Of a DNA stretch of 64,000 nt, positions 49,995 through 60,240 are shown piece after piece. The position numbers and the translations under genes are program-made. Origin of the DNA: a virus. How positions within the stretch are numbered: the stretch's first letter is position 1; every line of letters starts with the position of its first letter. The stretch is taken from IMG/VR virus record IMGVR_UViG_3300028569_002801, positions 1-64,000 of that record; one strand, given 5' to 3'. The notes below the pieces were generated by a model, which had not been told where the DNA came from, did no database searches, and saw only the letters and a list, made by a program, of their open reading frames with translations.

Positions 49995-51791
49995 TTAACA
50001 GTTTCCGTTTGGTGTGCATCTGAATGTTAACTTACCGTTACCGTCAACCTCAAATATTTGTGATATTGCATTACCACTTTGGTTGATAGGTACTTTTATG
50101 TATGTTAAACTCAAAGGTATTGTTAATGAACTATCTTCGTAAGCATATACTCCTGTTTGTATTGTATTCACATTAAATGATGTGAAGAAATTACCCACGA
50201 CACCAAAATTAGTGAGTTCACAAATAGGACAAGAGAGTGAAAATTCTCCTGATGCTCTCCATTCTTTATATTTTGGGGTCGGTGTTGGTTCAGGAGCTAA
50301 ACATTCTAAACAAGTAACATATGTTGTTGCAGTAGTCGCAGTAAAAGTATCTTGTGTTACTGATATAAATCCTGATGGTGGTGTATAACCCACATAGTTA
50401 CCGATATAATTATAACAATCCCCTGTGGTTTTTAAGATATCACCAATCAATACGTTTATCGGTGGATATGCGTTTTGTATAATCATGGTATTATTAGTAC
50501 AAGACGTGAATATAAATTGTGTTCCCATAGGGTATGATATTGGTATTGGTAACGCACATTCGGTATCGTCCGTACAAGTATTTCCCGATAATATCGTAGT
50601 TGTTCCTGTTACACAAGTAAATGATACGGTATTCTCTTGAGCACAAATACCAAAACTTGTATTACCCGTTATTATTAATGTTTCAGAGTTTCCTGAACAA
50701 CCAACCCAATTTACAGTACAACCACTTTCACTTGTTACCGTATAACAATAACATTGTGGAGTTGGTGTAGGTGTTGGTGTAGGTGTCGGCGTTACACAAA
50801 CCGAACAATCTGAATAAACGTCTAATACTTGTATTAAGTTTCTATTTGAAGATGCGGTTGTTTTACCGATATACGTTACACACTGTATTTGATTTGACGC
50901 ACTTCCGTATAAAAGTGCTAAGAATGTAGTTCCCGTACTAACAACAGACCCTGAATATGTTATTGGTTCTGTAATATAATAATGTTCACCCGTATCACAG
51001 TCCAATAAGTCTTTAACTGACGAACAAACAAAATCTCCGCTATCAACAACAAATGTTACTGTATCCGCCGATGGTGTTACAGGGCAATATGATGGTGTTG
51101 GTGTCGGAGTTGGTGTCGGAGTTGGTGTTGTCCCTGAAGTGGATATCGTTATTGTGGCAGTAAACGCACTACATATATCTGGTGTTGGTGTGGGAGTCGG
51201 TGTAGGTGTAGGGGTGGGGGTTGGTGTCAGAGTAGGTGTCGGGGTTGGAATATCACATTCTAACAATACGTCAAAATCTAAATCTGAACACGGATCTGTA
51301 GGAATTGGTGTTATTGAACATATTCCTTCGTACATTATGGTACTATCTAAATCGGGACATCCGTATGTTGTTGGGTTCTGCCCAAAAAAATCACAGGTTC
51401 CACCTAATGAATTACTTAAACACCAATTTGTTCCGTTAAAAAATATGTATCTCGGATTAGTTCCTCCTGTCCAATAATAATCCCCGCCATAATTACCTTC
51501 TAATGTATATGTGCCGTTATACCCACTATATGAACTAATAGGTATTGATAAGCAATAGTTATTTTGACAATACCCACTACAAAGTGAGTCATTACAGTCA
51601 GTAACCAAAGTAGCAACACCATCGATTGTAACGGTACTATTTACCAATGACCCAATAGTATAACAACCATCAGGTATATTTGTGTCACCCGTAATATTAA
51701 AGACTAAACCGAGCGTTGTCGAATAACTCCACCCACTTACACTAAAGTTTACACTACTATTTAAACAACTTTCTATGTTAACTAATGCCAT
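49995..51791 (-). CDS. Tail protein with four Pro-Thr tracts, 598 aa
   Basis: Contains four (Pro-Thr)n tracts, encoded at about 51178-51250, 51097-51133, 50758-50796 and 50273-50289. They join Cys-rich beta domains (over 35 Cys). Such tracts are flexible linkers and, in principle, substrates for O- or hydroxyproline-glycosylation. No enzyme motif. Likely a multidomain fibre. A TATTTAT motif lies at 51811-51817. Adjacent to the glycosyltransferase gene. Confidence 0.8.
   Translation of the reverse strand: MALVNIESCLNSSVNFSVSGWSYSTTLGLVFNITGDTNIPDGCYTIGSLVNSTVTIDGVATLVTDCNDSLCSGYCQNNYCLSIPISSYSGYNGTYTLEGNYGGDYYWTGGTNPRYIFFNGTNWCLSNSLGGTCDFFGQNPTTYGCPDLDSTIMYEGICSITPIPTDPCSDLDFDVLLECDIPTPTPTLTPTPTPTPTPTPTPTPDICSAFTATITISTSGTTPTPTPTPTPTPSYCPVTPSADTVTFVVDSGDFVCSSVKDLLDCDTGEHYYITEPITYSGSVVSTGTTFLALLYGSASNQIQCVTYIGKTTASSNRNLIQVLDVYSDCSVCVTPTPTPTPTPTPQCYCYTVTSESGCTVNWVGCSGNSETLIITGNTSFGICAQENTVSFTCVTGTTTILSGNTCTDDTECALPIPISYPMGTQFIFTSCTNNTMIIQNAYPPINVLIGDILKTTGDCYNYIGNYVGYTPPSGFISVTQDTFTATTATTYVTCLECLAPEPTPTPKYKEWRASGEFSLSCPICELTNFGVVGNFFTSFNVNTIQTGVYAYEDSSLTIPLSLTYIKVPINQSGNAISQIFEVDGNGKLTFRCTPNGNC
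50758..51250 (-). repeat. Pro-Thr-encoding microsatellite-like tracts
   Basis: Three arrays of 6-nt units (CCNACN on the minus strand, GGNGTN on plus) at 50758-50796, 51097-51133 and 51178-51250. Third-base variation shows selection for the peptide rather than recent slippage. Confidence 0.75.
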
Positions 51792-51854
51792 TGAATTATT
51801 ACTTTATTATATAAATAATCAAAAGTTTATTTTATTGATGGTTTGTTTTTAAAA

Positions 51855-53051
51855 TTATAAACTAAAGTCAATTCTGTTTACCCAATTACCTTCATTATCG
51901 TTTACCCAATACACCCATTTAACAGGGGTTTCTGTCGTTTTTAGTTTAACGTTTAAATATTCCTGATAACTGTACATGTCTTGTCTATGTAATACATTAC
52001 CTAACTCATTTTCAATTCCTATATATATAAATTTAAAATTTTCAGTATAAGGTATGTAAAGTTTGAACTCATATTCAATTTCCTTTAATTCGTACCAATC
52101 TGTATTATCGTTCACCGGTGGGTTTGTTCCTTTTATGGTTTCGGGATGTAACTTTTTATTTTTAAAGTTTATTCCCGCATAATTTTCATATTGTGTGTGT
52201 GTTCTAACGTCACCTAACCCATAAACCCCTAAAGCTATATTGTTATCCTCTTCTTGTAACATATGTCTTAATCTACGTTTAGAGTCGTTATCCATTTCCC
52301 ACCATTGTTTTTCAACAATACCATTATTTTTATTTTCTTGATTAAAGTCTGTCCAATGTTTTGTTCTACCTTCTCTTGTGTATTCATGCCAAACCACAGT
52401 CTTATGTGGGTGAAATAAATCGTAACCTAACGTATATGAACGAATAGATAAACTAATTTCATCACCAGCAAAATAGATATTAGGGTCATACTTATATTCT
52501 TCACAATGTTTTCCGATTGTAAAAAAGAAATGTCCACTAACAAATCTTGCGGGGATTGGTTTATCTAATGTTTGCCAATTTGGTATTGCGTGTGGTCTAA
52601 AAAGGATTGTTCCTCCCGGTGTGAAGTTAGACGCGACCATCATATATGGTTCAACATTTAATAATTGGTTATCTGATGGTCGGTACATTCCGGCATATGA
52701 TGTGATGATTGGTTTTTTTGAACCTGTTATATTCATCATTTCAATCAATTCCACATCCCAATCTTGTAAAAATCTATGATGTGAATCTAATTGTATGGTG
52801 TATTCTTCACCGTCCCATAATTTTTGAATTTCAGAACGAGCCCAACAAAGCCCTTTACTTTCACTCCAATGATAATCTAATATTTTAAATCTTTCATCAT
52901 TTGTGAATTCTTCCATCGATTCAGTTTCATCACGTTGCCAACAAATTCCAAATGTTAAATTTTCAGGGTGTTTTGCTTTATTAATACAATCCCTAATGGT
53001 TGGTAATAACTCAGGATCTCTATAAGATGCGATTTGTACAAATATTTTCAT
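51855..53051 (-). CDS. GlcNAc-type glycosyltransferase (PF11397-like), 398 aa
   Basis: The N-terminus IFVQIASYRDPELLPTIRDC and ENLTFGICWQRD match the GlcNAc transferase family that includes the eukaryotic Skp1 hydroxyproline GlcNAc-transferase. The metal DxH-type motif IQLDSHHRF, the acceptor-region GHFFFTIG, and FAGDEISLSIR follow as in the family. The C-terminal 120 residues are extra beta domain. Embedded among tail genes, so it most likely decorates tail proteins; host-surface modification is the alternative. Confidence 0.85.
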   Translation of the reverse strand: MKIFVQIASYRDPELLPTIRDCINKAKHPENLTFGICWQRDETESMEEFTNDERFKILDYHWSESKGLCWARSEIQKLWDGEEYTIQLDSHHRFLQDWDVELIEMMNITGSKKPIITSYAGMYRPSDNQLLNVEPYMMVASNFTPGGTILFRPHAIPNWQTLDKPIPARFVSGHFFFTIGKHCEEYKYDPNIYFAGDEISLSIRSYTLGYDLFHPHKTVVWHEYTREGRTKHWTDFNQENKNNGIVEKQWWEMDNDSKRRLRHMLQEEDNNIALGVYGLGDVRTHTQYENYAGINFKNKKLHPETIKGTNPPVNDNTDWYELKEIEYEFKLYIPYTENFKFIYIGIENELGNVLHRQDMYSYQEYLNVKLKTTETPVKWVYWVNDNEGNWVNRIDFSL

Positions 53052-53091
53052 ACAAATAAATTAGTTTTTTTTTCTTTTTTGTAAATCTTTA

Positions 53092-53667
53092 TTAACTTGA
53101 AGTGTACTTAATCTTCATTCCTAAAACATAAAGATTAGTATCATTTTGAAAAACACTTAAACCAAAAACATTATTTGATGTTATTCCAGACATATAAGGT
53201 AAAACATCCAATGATGTGAATTTATTGATATTATAACTATATGTCTGTCCTGTCGTTATTGTTGTGGCACTATAAAACGAATTTACGGGTCCGTATTGTA
53301 CGTTTATATCAGTAGAAACATTACCACTAAATGTTGGTATTGTTACCACTTCAGCGGATATCATAGAAGATAAATCGTTTGGAATTAATCCATTTATATA
53401 AACAGGGTCGGTACCTGCATTACAGGTACCAGCATAAAAGTTACCAATATAAGTAGGATTTGTTTCTGAACCTTTAAAGAAAATCTCTTTTATTTGATTA
53501 GTATTACCACTAAATATAGTACTTAATTGTTGTAACTCAACTTTATATGATGACCCGTAAAGGCTTTGTGACGTATCTGCAGTTGTTACAATATGTATAA
53601 TTGTAGTCGGAGTAATCGCCGATGATTGAGCTAATGTTCTATCTGTTAATAATTGGTATGTTGGCAT
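53092..53667 (-). CDS. Short tail fibre protein, 191 aa
   Basis: N-terminal module DRTLAQSSAITPTTIIHIV with GSSYKVELQQL is homologous to the first 50 residues of the 47849-49684 fibre. The C-terminal domain is different. Both probably dock to the same baseplate site. A TATTTAT motif lies at 53678-53684. Confidence 0.75.
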   Translation of the reverse strand: MPTYQLLTDRTLAQSSAITPTTIIHIVTTADTSQSLYGSSYKVELQQLSTIFSGNTNQIKEIFFKGSETNPTYIGNFYAGTCNAGTDPVYINGLIPNDLSSMISAEVVTIPTFSGNVSTDINVQYGPVNSFYSATTITTGQTYSYNINKFTSLDVLPYMSGITSNNVFGLSVFQNDTNLYVLGMKIKYTSS

Positions 53668-53688
53668 AGTTTATTTAATAAATATTAT

Positions 53689-53976
53689 TTATTGGAAAAT
53701 ATAACCTACTCCGTCCATAAAATTAAAATATATATCATTTTGAAACGCCTTTTGGACCTCACAATTAATAACTGTCGAGTACACACATCCATTTGTATCA
53801 ACAATTCTTAAATAAAGGTAATTTTCGTTTGGAAAAAAGTCATCAGTATCAAATATAATATTTGGTGGTATAAAGGTACTCCCTGAAACAAAAAAACAAG
53901 ACGTGTTAGTTGAGTCACATATAAAAATATCATATGGTGGTTGTCCGCTCGTTACTCCTGTTATTTCTACGTTCAT
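53689..53976 (-). CDS. Small tail protein, 95 aa
   Basis: Paralogue of 49709-49990 (QPPYDIFICD start, FNFMDGVGYIFQ end). A TATTTAT motif lies at 53982-53988. Minor tail component of unknown position. Confidence 0.7.
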   Translation of the reverse strand: MNVEITGVTSGQPPYDIFICDSTNTSCFFVSGSTFIPPNIIFDTDDFFPNENYLYLRIVDTNGCVYSTVINCEVQKAFQNDIYFNFMDGVGYIFQ

Positions 53977-53990
53977 ATATTATAAATACT

Positions 53991-54560
53991 TTAAGGGCAA
54001 GAAGGTAAATCGGTTACCACACCGGCAGTAACTTCTGCGATTGCATTATATGTTGGTGAACCACCTATTTTAACTAAAAAGTATCCTGTTAATAATGTTG
54101 GTGAACACCCAACATTATTAGAATATAAAATAGAACCGATTTGAGGTTCACTTTCATCAAGATACGCCAAAAAAGCCGCATTAACGGCACAAGTACCACC
54201 TGTAACACAATTAAATGCGGTACAGGCACTTAAAAATGAAGTATAAAAGTATCCCGTAATATTAGTTGAACTACCAAAAGGTGTGTAGTATGGATGTACT
54301 GTGCTTGGACCACAAGTTGGTGTCGGAGTTGGTGTAGGGGTTGGGGGTGGGTCATAACAAGAAACTAATTCAAAGTATTCACATCCTGTTGAATCAATAG
54401 TTTTAACCATTAATGTATTCGCACTTGAATAGAAGGAATTAAGTGTATATGTCCCTCCTGTTGTACTTGTTAAATAACAGTTATTTCCATATTCATCACA
54501 TAGGTAAACACTCAATGGTGGTGTTCCCCCTGTTGTTCCTGATATCGTAATAACACTCAT
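53991..54560 (-). CDS. Tail protein with Pro-Thr linker, 189 aa
   Basis: The N-terminal half resembles the two small tail proteins (GTPPLSVYLCD, then IDSTGCEYF). A (Pro-Thr)5-6 linker (encoded near 54318-54350) follows, then a Cys-containing C-terminal domain. Overlaps the upstream gene's stop by one base. Confidence 0.75.
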   Translation of the reverse strand: MSVITISGTTGGTPPLSVYLCDEYGNNCYLTSTTGGTYTLNSFYSSANTLMVKTIDSTGCEYFELVSCYDPPPTPTPTPTPTCGPSTVHPYYTPFGSSTNITGYFYTSFLSACTAFNCVTGGTCAVNAAFLAYLDESEPQIGSILYSNNVGCSPTLLTGYFLVKIGGSPTYNAIAEVTAGVVTDLPSCP

Positions 54561-57034
54561 TATTGATAAACTAATGTAAACCCCTCTTCTGTTATCATAA
54601 AATAACTATCTTCAGTTAATATTATAAATGATTGACTACAATCGTTACATACTACCTCATATTCTATTTTTAATCTTAAATAAAATTTACAATCACCTAA
54701 AGGATCAACATCACCAACACATTTTGAAATAATTTCAAATGTATTTGTTAATAAATCAATAGTAAAACTTTGTATGTTCGGTATACTACCTAAAATACCT
54801 TCGATTGTTGATTGCCAAAGAGTGTCTTGTGGAATATCATTTAGTGTTGTTGCAGTATAAAATGGTACAGTATATATAGTATCTCCCGATTCACAATCCG
54901 TATATACCAAGAAATCACCATTTTCTGTTGTAATTGTAAATACGTCCTCAGTTAAAATAAAACACGTATCACCAGATCCTGGACAATCAATTTCTATTTG
55001 ACAACTAAATACCGCCCCACTAAAACTACATCCGGTATATCCCGAAATAATATCAATATACCCCTCATTTAACATTTCCGATAAACCTCTTTTAGTTCCA
55101 ACAGTAGTCGTAAAAGTACTATTACAAATATTAAATAACTGATAAGATGTTGGAGAGATACCGTTACAATCTATTGTAAAATCTTGTATATCGTAACAAC
55201 CATTACTATCAGTTATTTCAACATAATAGTTTCCAGCGGATAAACCACTTACAGTTGATCCCGTTTGTCCGTTACTCCAATTATACGTAAAAGTTGGTTC
55301 TCCTTGATATATTACTACGGAAGCCGATCCGTCATTTCCATTAACACAATCTATTTTTTGTATGGAAGTTAAAAGTTGTCCTCCTGTTGTTATTGTAAAA
55401 CCTGTGGATACCGCACAACCAACACTATCAGTGACGGTTATCGTATAATTTCCTGGTAGTAAATTATTATATGTTATTCCTGTCGATGTGGTATCTATTA
55501 GGGTGTCTCCGTTACTTAATACATAATCTAAAACTCCCGTATATCCTGAAAATACCTCAATAACCGCAACACCGTTTGGTTCCCCACATGTTGACCCGGT
55601 AGTTGTTGCACTAACAATAAATTTTTGAGTAGATGTTATATTTAATGTTGTTGTATAAACACAACTTGTTCCTGAACCTGAAATTGTTAATTCATATGTA
55701 TCATTTTGTAAGTTAGTAAAACTATTAGTTTGATTAAGACTTGTATTTTGATAAACGGTGTTACCACTTAAACCTGATAAAGTGTATGTGTAATATCCTC
55801 CAAGCCCTGCAATTTGCACATCTATTTGTCCATTATTCTGATTGCAGTCTGAGTTGGTAACAATTATGTCTACCACATTAAATCCTCCTACGGGACTTAG
55901 AAACCCACTTAATGTTGTTTCACAAAAATTGGCGTCTCTTACAACAACTTGATAAGTTCCAGCAGCAAGGTTTGTTAATGTGAACACGTTTGATAATGTA
56001 TACCCAACTTGGGCGGTAGAAGCCGAATAATAGAAAGGAGCGGTACCTCCAGTTAAAAAATACGTCAGACTACCATCAGATGCGAAACAACTTGGTGTTG
56101 ATGCACTTAATAACCCTATACCTAATGGATCAGCAGCACCTACAAATTCACTTTTAGTTACCTCACAACCATTAATATCTGTTACCGTACAAGTATATAC
56201 TCCTTGTGTTAATCCCGTAATTAATTGTGTGGTTTCTCCATTACTCCACAAATACGTATAAGGTCCGGTTCCCGTAACTCCTGTTACCGCCAATTTACCT
56301 TTATCAATAACACAATTAGATGTATTCACCTTCCAAAAACCAAAATCTAAAGAAGTACTTGCAGATATTACCGCGTTTTCAGTGTTAGCCGTGGTACCAC
56401 CTGAATCAAAAACAGTAGCATAATAAATACCACTAGGTAATCCGTTAAAATCATATGGTAAAGTTCCTGTTGTTTCTACAACGTAAGGAACACCATCTTG
56501 ATAAAGAAGAATAGTATATGGGGCACCTGAAGATGTTGCACTTATAGTTAAAAATCCGGTATCTTGTCCACAAGTAGTTCCTGATGCGGTAACTACATTT
56601 GCCTCAAAACATCCCGTTACATTAACATTAACATATAATTCATTATTTTGTAAATTAAGAGTATCATTTATTCTGAACACATAAGTACCTCCTGTTAGCC
56701 CTGTAAATGTTATAGGAGAACTACTTGTTTGAGCAGTTAAAGTTCCCGGAATAATATTATCAATTGTGTATGGGGCAACACCACCATATGAAGTGAAAGT
56801 CACACTACCTGTTGCTGCGGAGCAAACCCCCGTAACTTGGAATCCGTAACTAAGTGGTCCTGATGTACATGTTTCTGTACAAGTTACCCCTGTAGCAATA
56901 TAAACCCCTCTTGCCGAACCAGAATATGATTCATCTATACATATACTTTCACCAAGTGAAACTCCGAATTGGTATAATCCACAACAGTCTACATATTCAT
57001 AAACACCATCCGTTAATCCTGATACACAAGCCAT
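54560..57034 (-). CDS. SprB-repeat tail protein, seven repeats, 824 aa
   Basis: About seven SprB-like units, for example GPYTYLWSNGETTQ with LTQGVYTCTVTDINGC, and PTFTYNWSNGQTG with LSAGNYYVEITDSNGC. Each starts at a Cys followed by NG or DG. The C-terminus contains two copies of an ILTEDxFxIT...LVY motif. Such repeats are typical of Bacteroidota adhesins, so the protein is probably a long host-binding fibre. Confidence 0.85.
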   Translation of the reverse strand: MACVSGLTDGVYEYVDCCGLYQFGVSLGESICIDESYSGSARGVYIATGVTCTETCTSGPLSYGFQVTGVCSAATGSVTFTSYGGVAPYTIDNIIPGTLTAQTSSSPITFTGLTGGTYVFRINDTLNLQNNELYVNVNVTGCFEANVVTASGTTCGQDTGFLTISATSSGAPYTILLYQDGVPYVVETTGTLPYDFNGLPSGIYYATVFDSGGTTANTENAVISASTSLDFGFWKVNTSNCVIDKGKLAVTGVTGTGPYTYLWSNGETTQLITGLTQGVYTCTVTDINGCEVTKSEFVGAADPLGIGLLSASTPSCFASDGSLTYFLTGGTAPFYYSASTAQVGYTLSNVFTLTNLAAGTYQVVVRDANFCETTLSGFLSPVGGFNVVDIIVTNSDCNQNNGQIDVQIAGLGGYYTYTLSGLSGNTVYQNTSLNQTNSFTNLQNDTYELTISGSGTSCVYTTTLNITSTQKFIVSATTTGSTCGEPNGVAVIEVFSGYTGVLDYVLSNGDTLIDTTSTGITYNNLLPGNYTITVTDSVGCAVSTGFTITTGGQLLTSIQKIDCVNGNDGSASVVIYQGEPTFTYNWSNGQTGSTVSGLSAGNYYVEITDSNGCYDIQDFTIDCNGISPTSYQLFNICNSTFTTTVGTKRGLSEMLNEGYIDIISGYTGCSFSGAVFSCQIEIDCPGSGDTCFILTEDVFTITTENGDFLVYTDCESGDTIYTVPFYTATTLNDIPQDTLWQSTIEGILGSIPNIQSFTIDLLTNTFEIISKCVGDVDPLGDCKFYLRLKIEYEVVCNDCSQSFIILTEDSYFMITEEGFTLVYQ

Positions 57035-57060
57035 ATATAATTTTTTTCTTTATTTTTTTA

Positions 57061-60000
57061 TTAAGGACAAACCCCCATGTTTATTGCTGATACAAATCTT
57101 GGAGATGTACTTGTTGGTATTGTAGTTGAGCAAACATTAAATGTTCCTCCACCTAAAAATGAAGTAGTCGTCCCAACCCCACTACAGTTATATGTGGTAT
57201 AAGCTCCTCCAGTTGGACTAAACGTTACTGCCCACATATATGTCACGCAAGGTGTAGGGGTTGGTGTAGGTGTTGGAGTTGGAGTTGGCGTCAAAACTGT
57301 TTGTTGTGAACAATTTATTTGTAAATCAACCCCTATGTTAAGATATAAGGTTTTACTTGTAAAATCGTCGTAACATGTTGAATTACTAACTACAAGTGTA
57401 CTTCCAGCCAAATAAAAATTTAATCCGTAATTGTATAATTCAACTAAATATGTATTAACCGCATTTACCAAATCAGTGGTTGATGGGTAACCACCAATAC
57501 CATACCCTGTATAAAATTGTTCTTGTACTAAAATTTGTGAATCTAACCTACAGTCAATATACCAATTAGTAACTATACTATTAATATCACAATCACTCTG
57601 TGTGAATCCACTATTAGTTAAAACGTTATTTAACGCATAATTCAATATTGCTGCCGGATCGGTTTTTACATCACATTTTAATGTCTGATCAATACAATCA
57701 TAACTAAATGGTTCTCCGTTATACGTACACGGAATACAAGAAACAGGAATAAATGTACAACCTCTTTGTCTTCTCCAAACAAACTTTTGTCTATGGAAAA
57801 TAGAATTTTCCATTTTTTGTCCTGTTAACCATAAAGTGGTTCCTGGAACTACTTGTTCTAATAGTCTTTGCCAATGATCACCTAAACCTAAAGTATAGTC
57901 TATCATTTTTTGATATGTAAACTTATTAGAAGGTATTCCTACAGTTTGATCAGACTCCAAATATCTCCAATAAACTGATTGTAACGTAGGGTAACCTCCC
58001 GTTTTACCATCAAATATTGTTTGTCGATTTCTAACATTAATGAAGTTATTATAAAAACTTTGAGCGAACTCAAAGAATGTTTTTTCTTTTGGTTTTGGGT
58101 TAATAAATGTCCAATCTATATTACCAGGATATGGGTATGGTGCCGTCAATCCTGAATTTGGTATAGGGTATCCGTACTTTACAGACATATCCCATATATC
58201 ATAAGTAATACCTTGACCCATGTTAGTATATAACTCAATATTTTTAGAATTAATTACTAACCTATCATCACTAACAGTATAATCTACCCCATTAAAATTT
58301 GACCCGTCTTTTCTATTCCCCGTATCATTAACTGCCCAAGATTTTTGATTATCACTTATCTTAGTTAACGTATACCCTTCTGCAATATCAGGAAAATCTC
58401 TAAACCTATCCATATATTCTTGTCCATATGTGAATGGTTTTAATGATGATATTAAATATGGGTTGGTTGGGTTAAAGGATGAGTTTACAGAGTCAGCCTC
58501 TTGATTTGATCTATGTTCAGGACTTGTCTCAAACCATCCAGCCCCTTTTTGGAAGAAGTTGTCGTCTGTAATTGCGGGACTTTGGGGGTACCCATCAGAA
58601 TCAACTCCGTAATCGTTTAATGTCGTTGTTATTAAATTTATAACCCCACTTGTAGTATATCCTGTGTAAATCACACCCAATAAACTAAATGTATTAGCCG
58701 GATCAAAAACAGGTGTCTCTACATATGTTGTCCCTCCAGAAATTTGACAATACTTTTCGTAAAAATCATTATAATTTATTTTAGTATCAGCCAAATAAAT
58801 AACTTCATTAAACTCTAATAATGCTTCAGGGGCACCTATAAATCTCATAACATATTCCAAAGATTGTCTAGTCCCCTTTGTTCTAAACATGTGTGCGGAG
58901 TTTAATATTATATTTCTATAGTATTGATAGTTTAACTCTGTTGGTGTGTCTGAAACTGACTGCCCAGGAAAAACTTGTTTAGCGTTTGGATCAAATACTG
59001 AATTTAAAAACCCTTCATTTGTTATTGGTGAGATGTCTGAATTAATCCCTAATGTTTGAGCTAAATTTGTGAGTAGTTGTGAAGGTATATCATTACCTAC
59101 TTGGTAATTTACAGAGTTCATATATGCTAACGCATCAATAAACTTTTTAACTTCATCAAAACTTCTACCGTATATTTGTAATACCTTTTCAATTTTTTGA
59201 TCATCAGTATCAAACTCTTTGAATGATCCTGTAATTAAAAATCTACTTATTAAATTTGTTTTATATTCGTCTAATTTTTCAGCAATACTCTGTATTTGAG
59301 ATATATATTGTTCAAATTTAGTACTATTAATATCTAAGTTCCAATACTTGTCTATCGGCCAAGTTACTTGTTTTGTAAATAAAGTATATTTACCTGCCGA
59401 ATCGTAATCAGGATATGTAAATTTAGCACTGTATTTTGGATACACACTTCTATTTAACATAAAATCTTCAACCTCATCAAAGTTATCTAAAAATACCTTT
59501 TCTGTTGTTTCATTATTTAATTTTATAACTAAATTAAAAGTTGATGCACTTTGTCCGGGAAACATATCCCCTTTCACTGTTAATGTAAGAGTACCCCCTG
59601 TCATATTCTCAACAGGAATCATATCCGTTACTTTGTATTCTGTACTAACATCTCTAAAATAAACGGCATAACTTTCAAAGTTATTAGTCATATCCCTAAA
59701 TGGACTAACAGTTATCGGTCTAGTTAATATGTTTCTAGCGGCGTTTTCAGAATAATCAATACTAAATGGGTTATAGATTAAACCAGTATTAATATCAAAA
59801 GTGGTTTCATCGTTTTTTCTATCATAAACAATATTAGATGCAGTATTTCCTGTATATAATCCTGACGTTTGTCTTGGATAAACCTCTAAAGCCGCAGGGA
59901 AAAAATTTATTACCTTTATAATTGAGGTTGACATTCTTTTCTGTAGGGAACCATACAACGAAAAACTAGTGATTTCCGATATATCAAAATTTGGGTAAAC

Positions 60001-60240
60001 TTTAAAAGTCTTTTCAATAATCCTTTTTACCTCTTCAATATTATCTATTTTAAGGTTTTCTAAAGTATAAGGATTAGAAAATATACCAGTGTCAAATTTT
60101 CTATTTGTCTTTTCATATATTGCACTAGTAAACTCAAAATTACCTTGCGTCAAACCTCCCCCATCCACAATTTGGAATCCTACAAGGTTATCAGAAAAGG
60201 TTTTAACCCCACCAGGTGGAAAAAATATTTTATTTGCCAT
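57061..60240 (-). CDS. Large baseplate or tail protein with Pro-Thr tail, 1059 aa
   Basis: The middle has ILNSAHMFRTKGTRQSLEYV with MRFIGAPEALL, a pattern seen in baseplate-wedge and P2 gpI-like tail proteins. The C-terminal portion carries a (Pro-Thr)n tract (encoded near 57249-57296) followed by a small domain. Overlaps the gene at 60240 by one base. Likely baseplate wedge; exact T4 equivalent uncertain. Confidence 0.75.
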   Translation of the reverse strand: MANKIFFPPGGVKTFSDNLVGFQIVDGGGLTQGNFEFTSAIYEKTNRKFDTGIFSNPYTLENLKIDNIEEVKRIIEKTFKVYPNFDISEITSFSLYGSLQKRMSTSIIKVINFFPAALEVYPRQTSGLYTGNTASNIVYDRKNDETTFDINTGLIYNPFSIDYSENAARNILTRPITVSPFRDMTNNFESYAVYFRDVSTEYKVTDMIPVENMTGGTLTLTVKGDMFPGQSASTFNLVIKLNNETTEKVFLDNFDEVEDFMLNRSVYPKYSAKFTYPDYDSAGKYTLFTKQVTWPIDKYWNLDINSTKFEQYISQIQSIAEKLDEYKTNLISRFLITGSFKEFDTDDQKIEKVLQIYGRSFDEVKKFIDALAYMNSVNYQVGNDIPSQLLTNLAQTLGINSDISPITNEGFLNSVFDPNAKQVFPGQSVSDTPTELNYQYYRNIILNSAHMFRTKGTRQSLEYVMRFIGAPEALLEFNEVIYLADTKINYNDFYEKYCQISGGTTYVETPVFDPANTFSLLGVIYTGYTTSGVINLITTTLNDYGVDSDGYPQSPAITDDNFFQKGAGWFETSPEHRSNQEADSVNSSFNPTNPYLISSLKPFTYGQEYMDRFRDFPDIAEGYTLTKISDNQKSWAVNDTGNRKDGSNFNGVDYTVSDDRLVINSKNIELYTNMGQGITYDIWDMSVKYGYPIPNSGLTAPYPYPGNIDWTFINPKPKEKTFFEFAQSFYNNFINVRNRQTIFDGKTGGYPTLQSVYWRYLESDQTVGIPSNKFTYQKMIDYTLGLGDHWQRLLEQVVPGTTLWLTGQKMENSIFHRQKFVWRRQRGCTFIPVSCIPCTYNGEPFSYDCIDQTLKCDVKTDPAAILNYALNNVLTNSGFTQSDCDINSIVTNWYIDCRLDSQILVQEQFYTGYGIGGYPSTTDLVNAVNTYLVELYNYGLNFYLAGSTLVVSNSTCYDDFTSKTLYLNIGVDLQINCSQQTVLTPTPTPTPTPTPTPCVTYMWAVTFSPTGGAYTTYNCSGVGTTTSFLGGGTFNVCSTTIPTSTSPRFVSAINMGVCP

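Noticed and set aside
50758-51250. CRISPR-like or VNTR array
   Set aside because: Short GGNGTN units encode Pro-Thr linkers in a real gene; there are no spacers and no cas genes.
51139-51477. Plus-strand Gly-Val repeat ORF
   Set aside because: Antisense shadow of the Pro-Thr tract in the tail gene 49995-51791.
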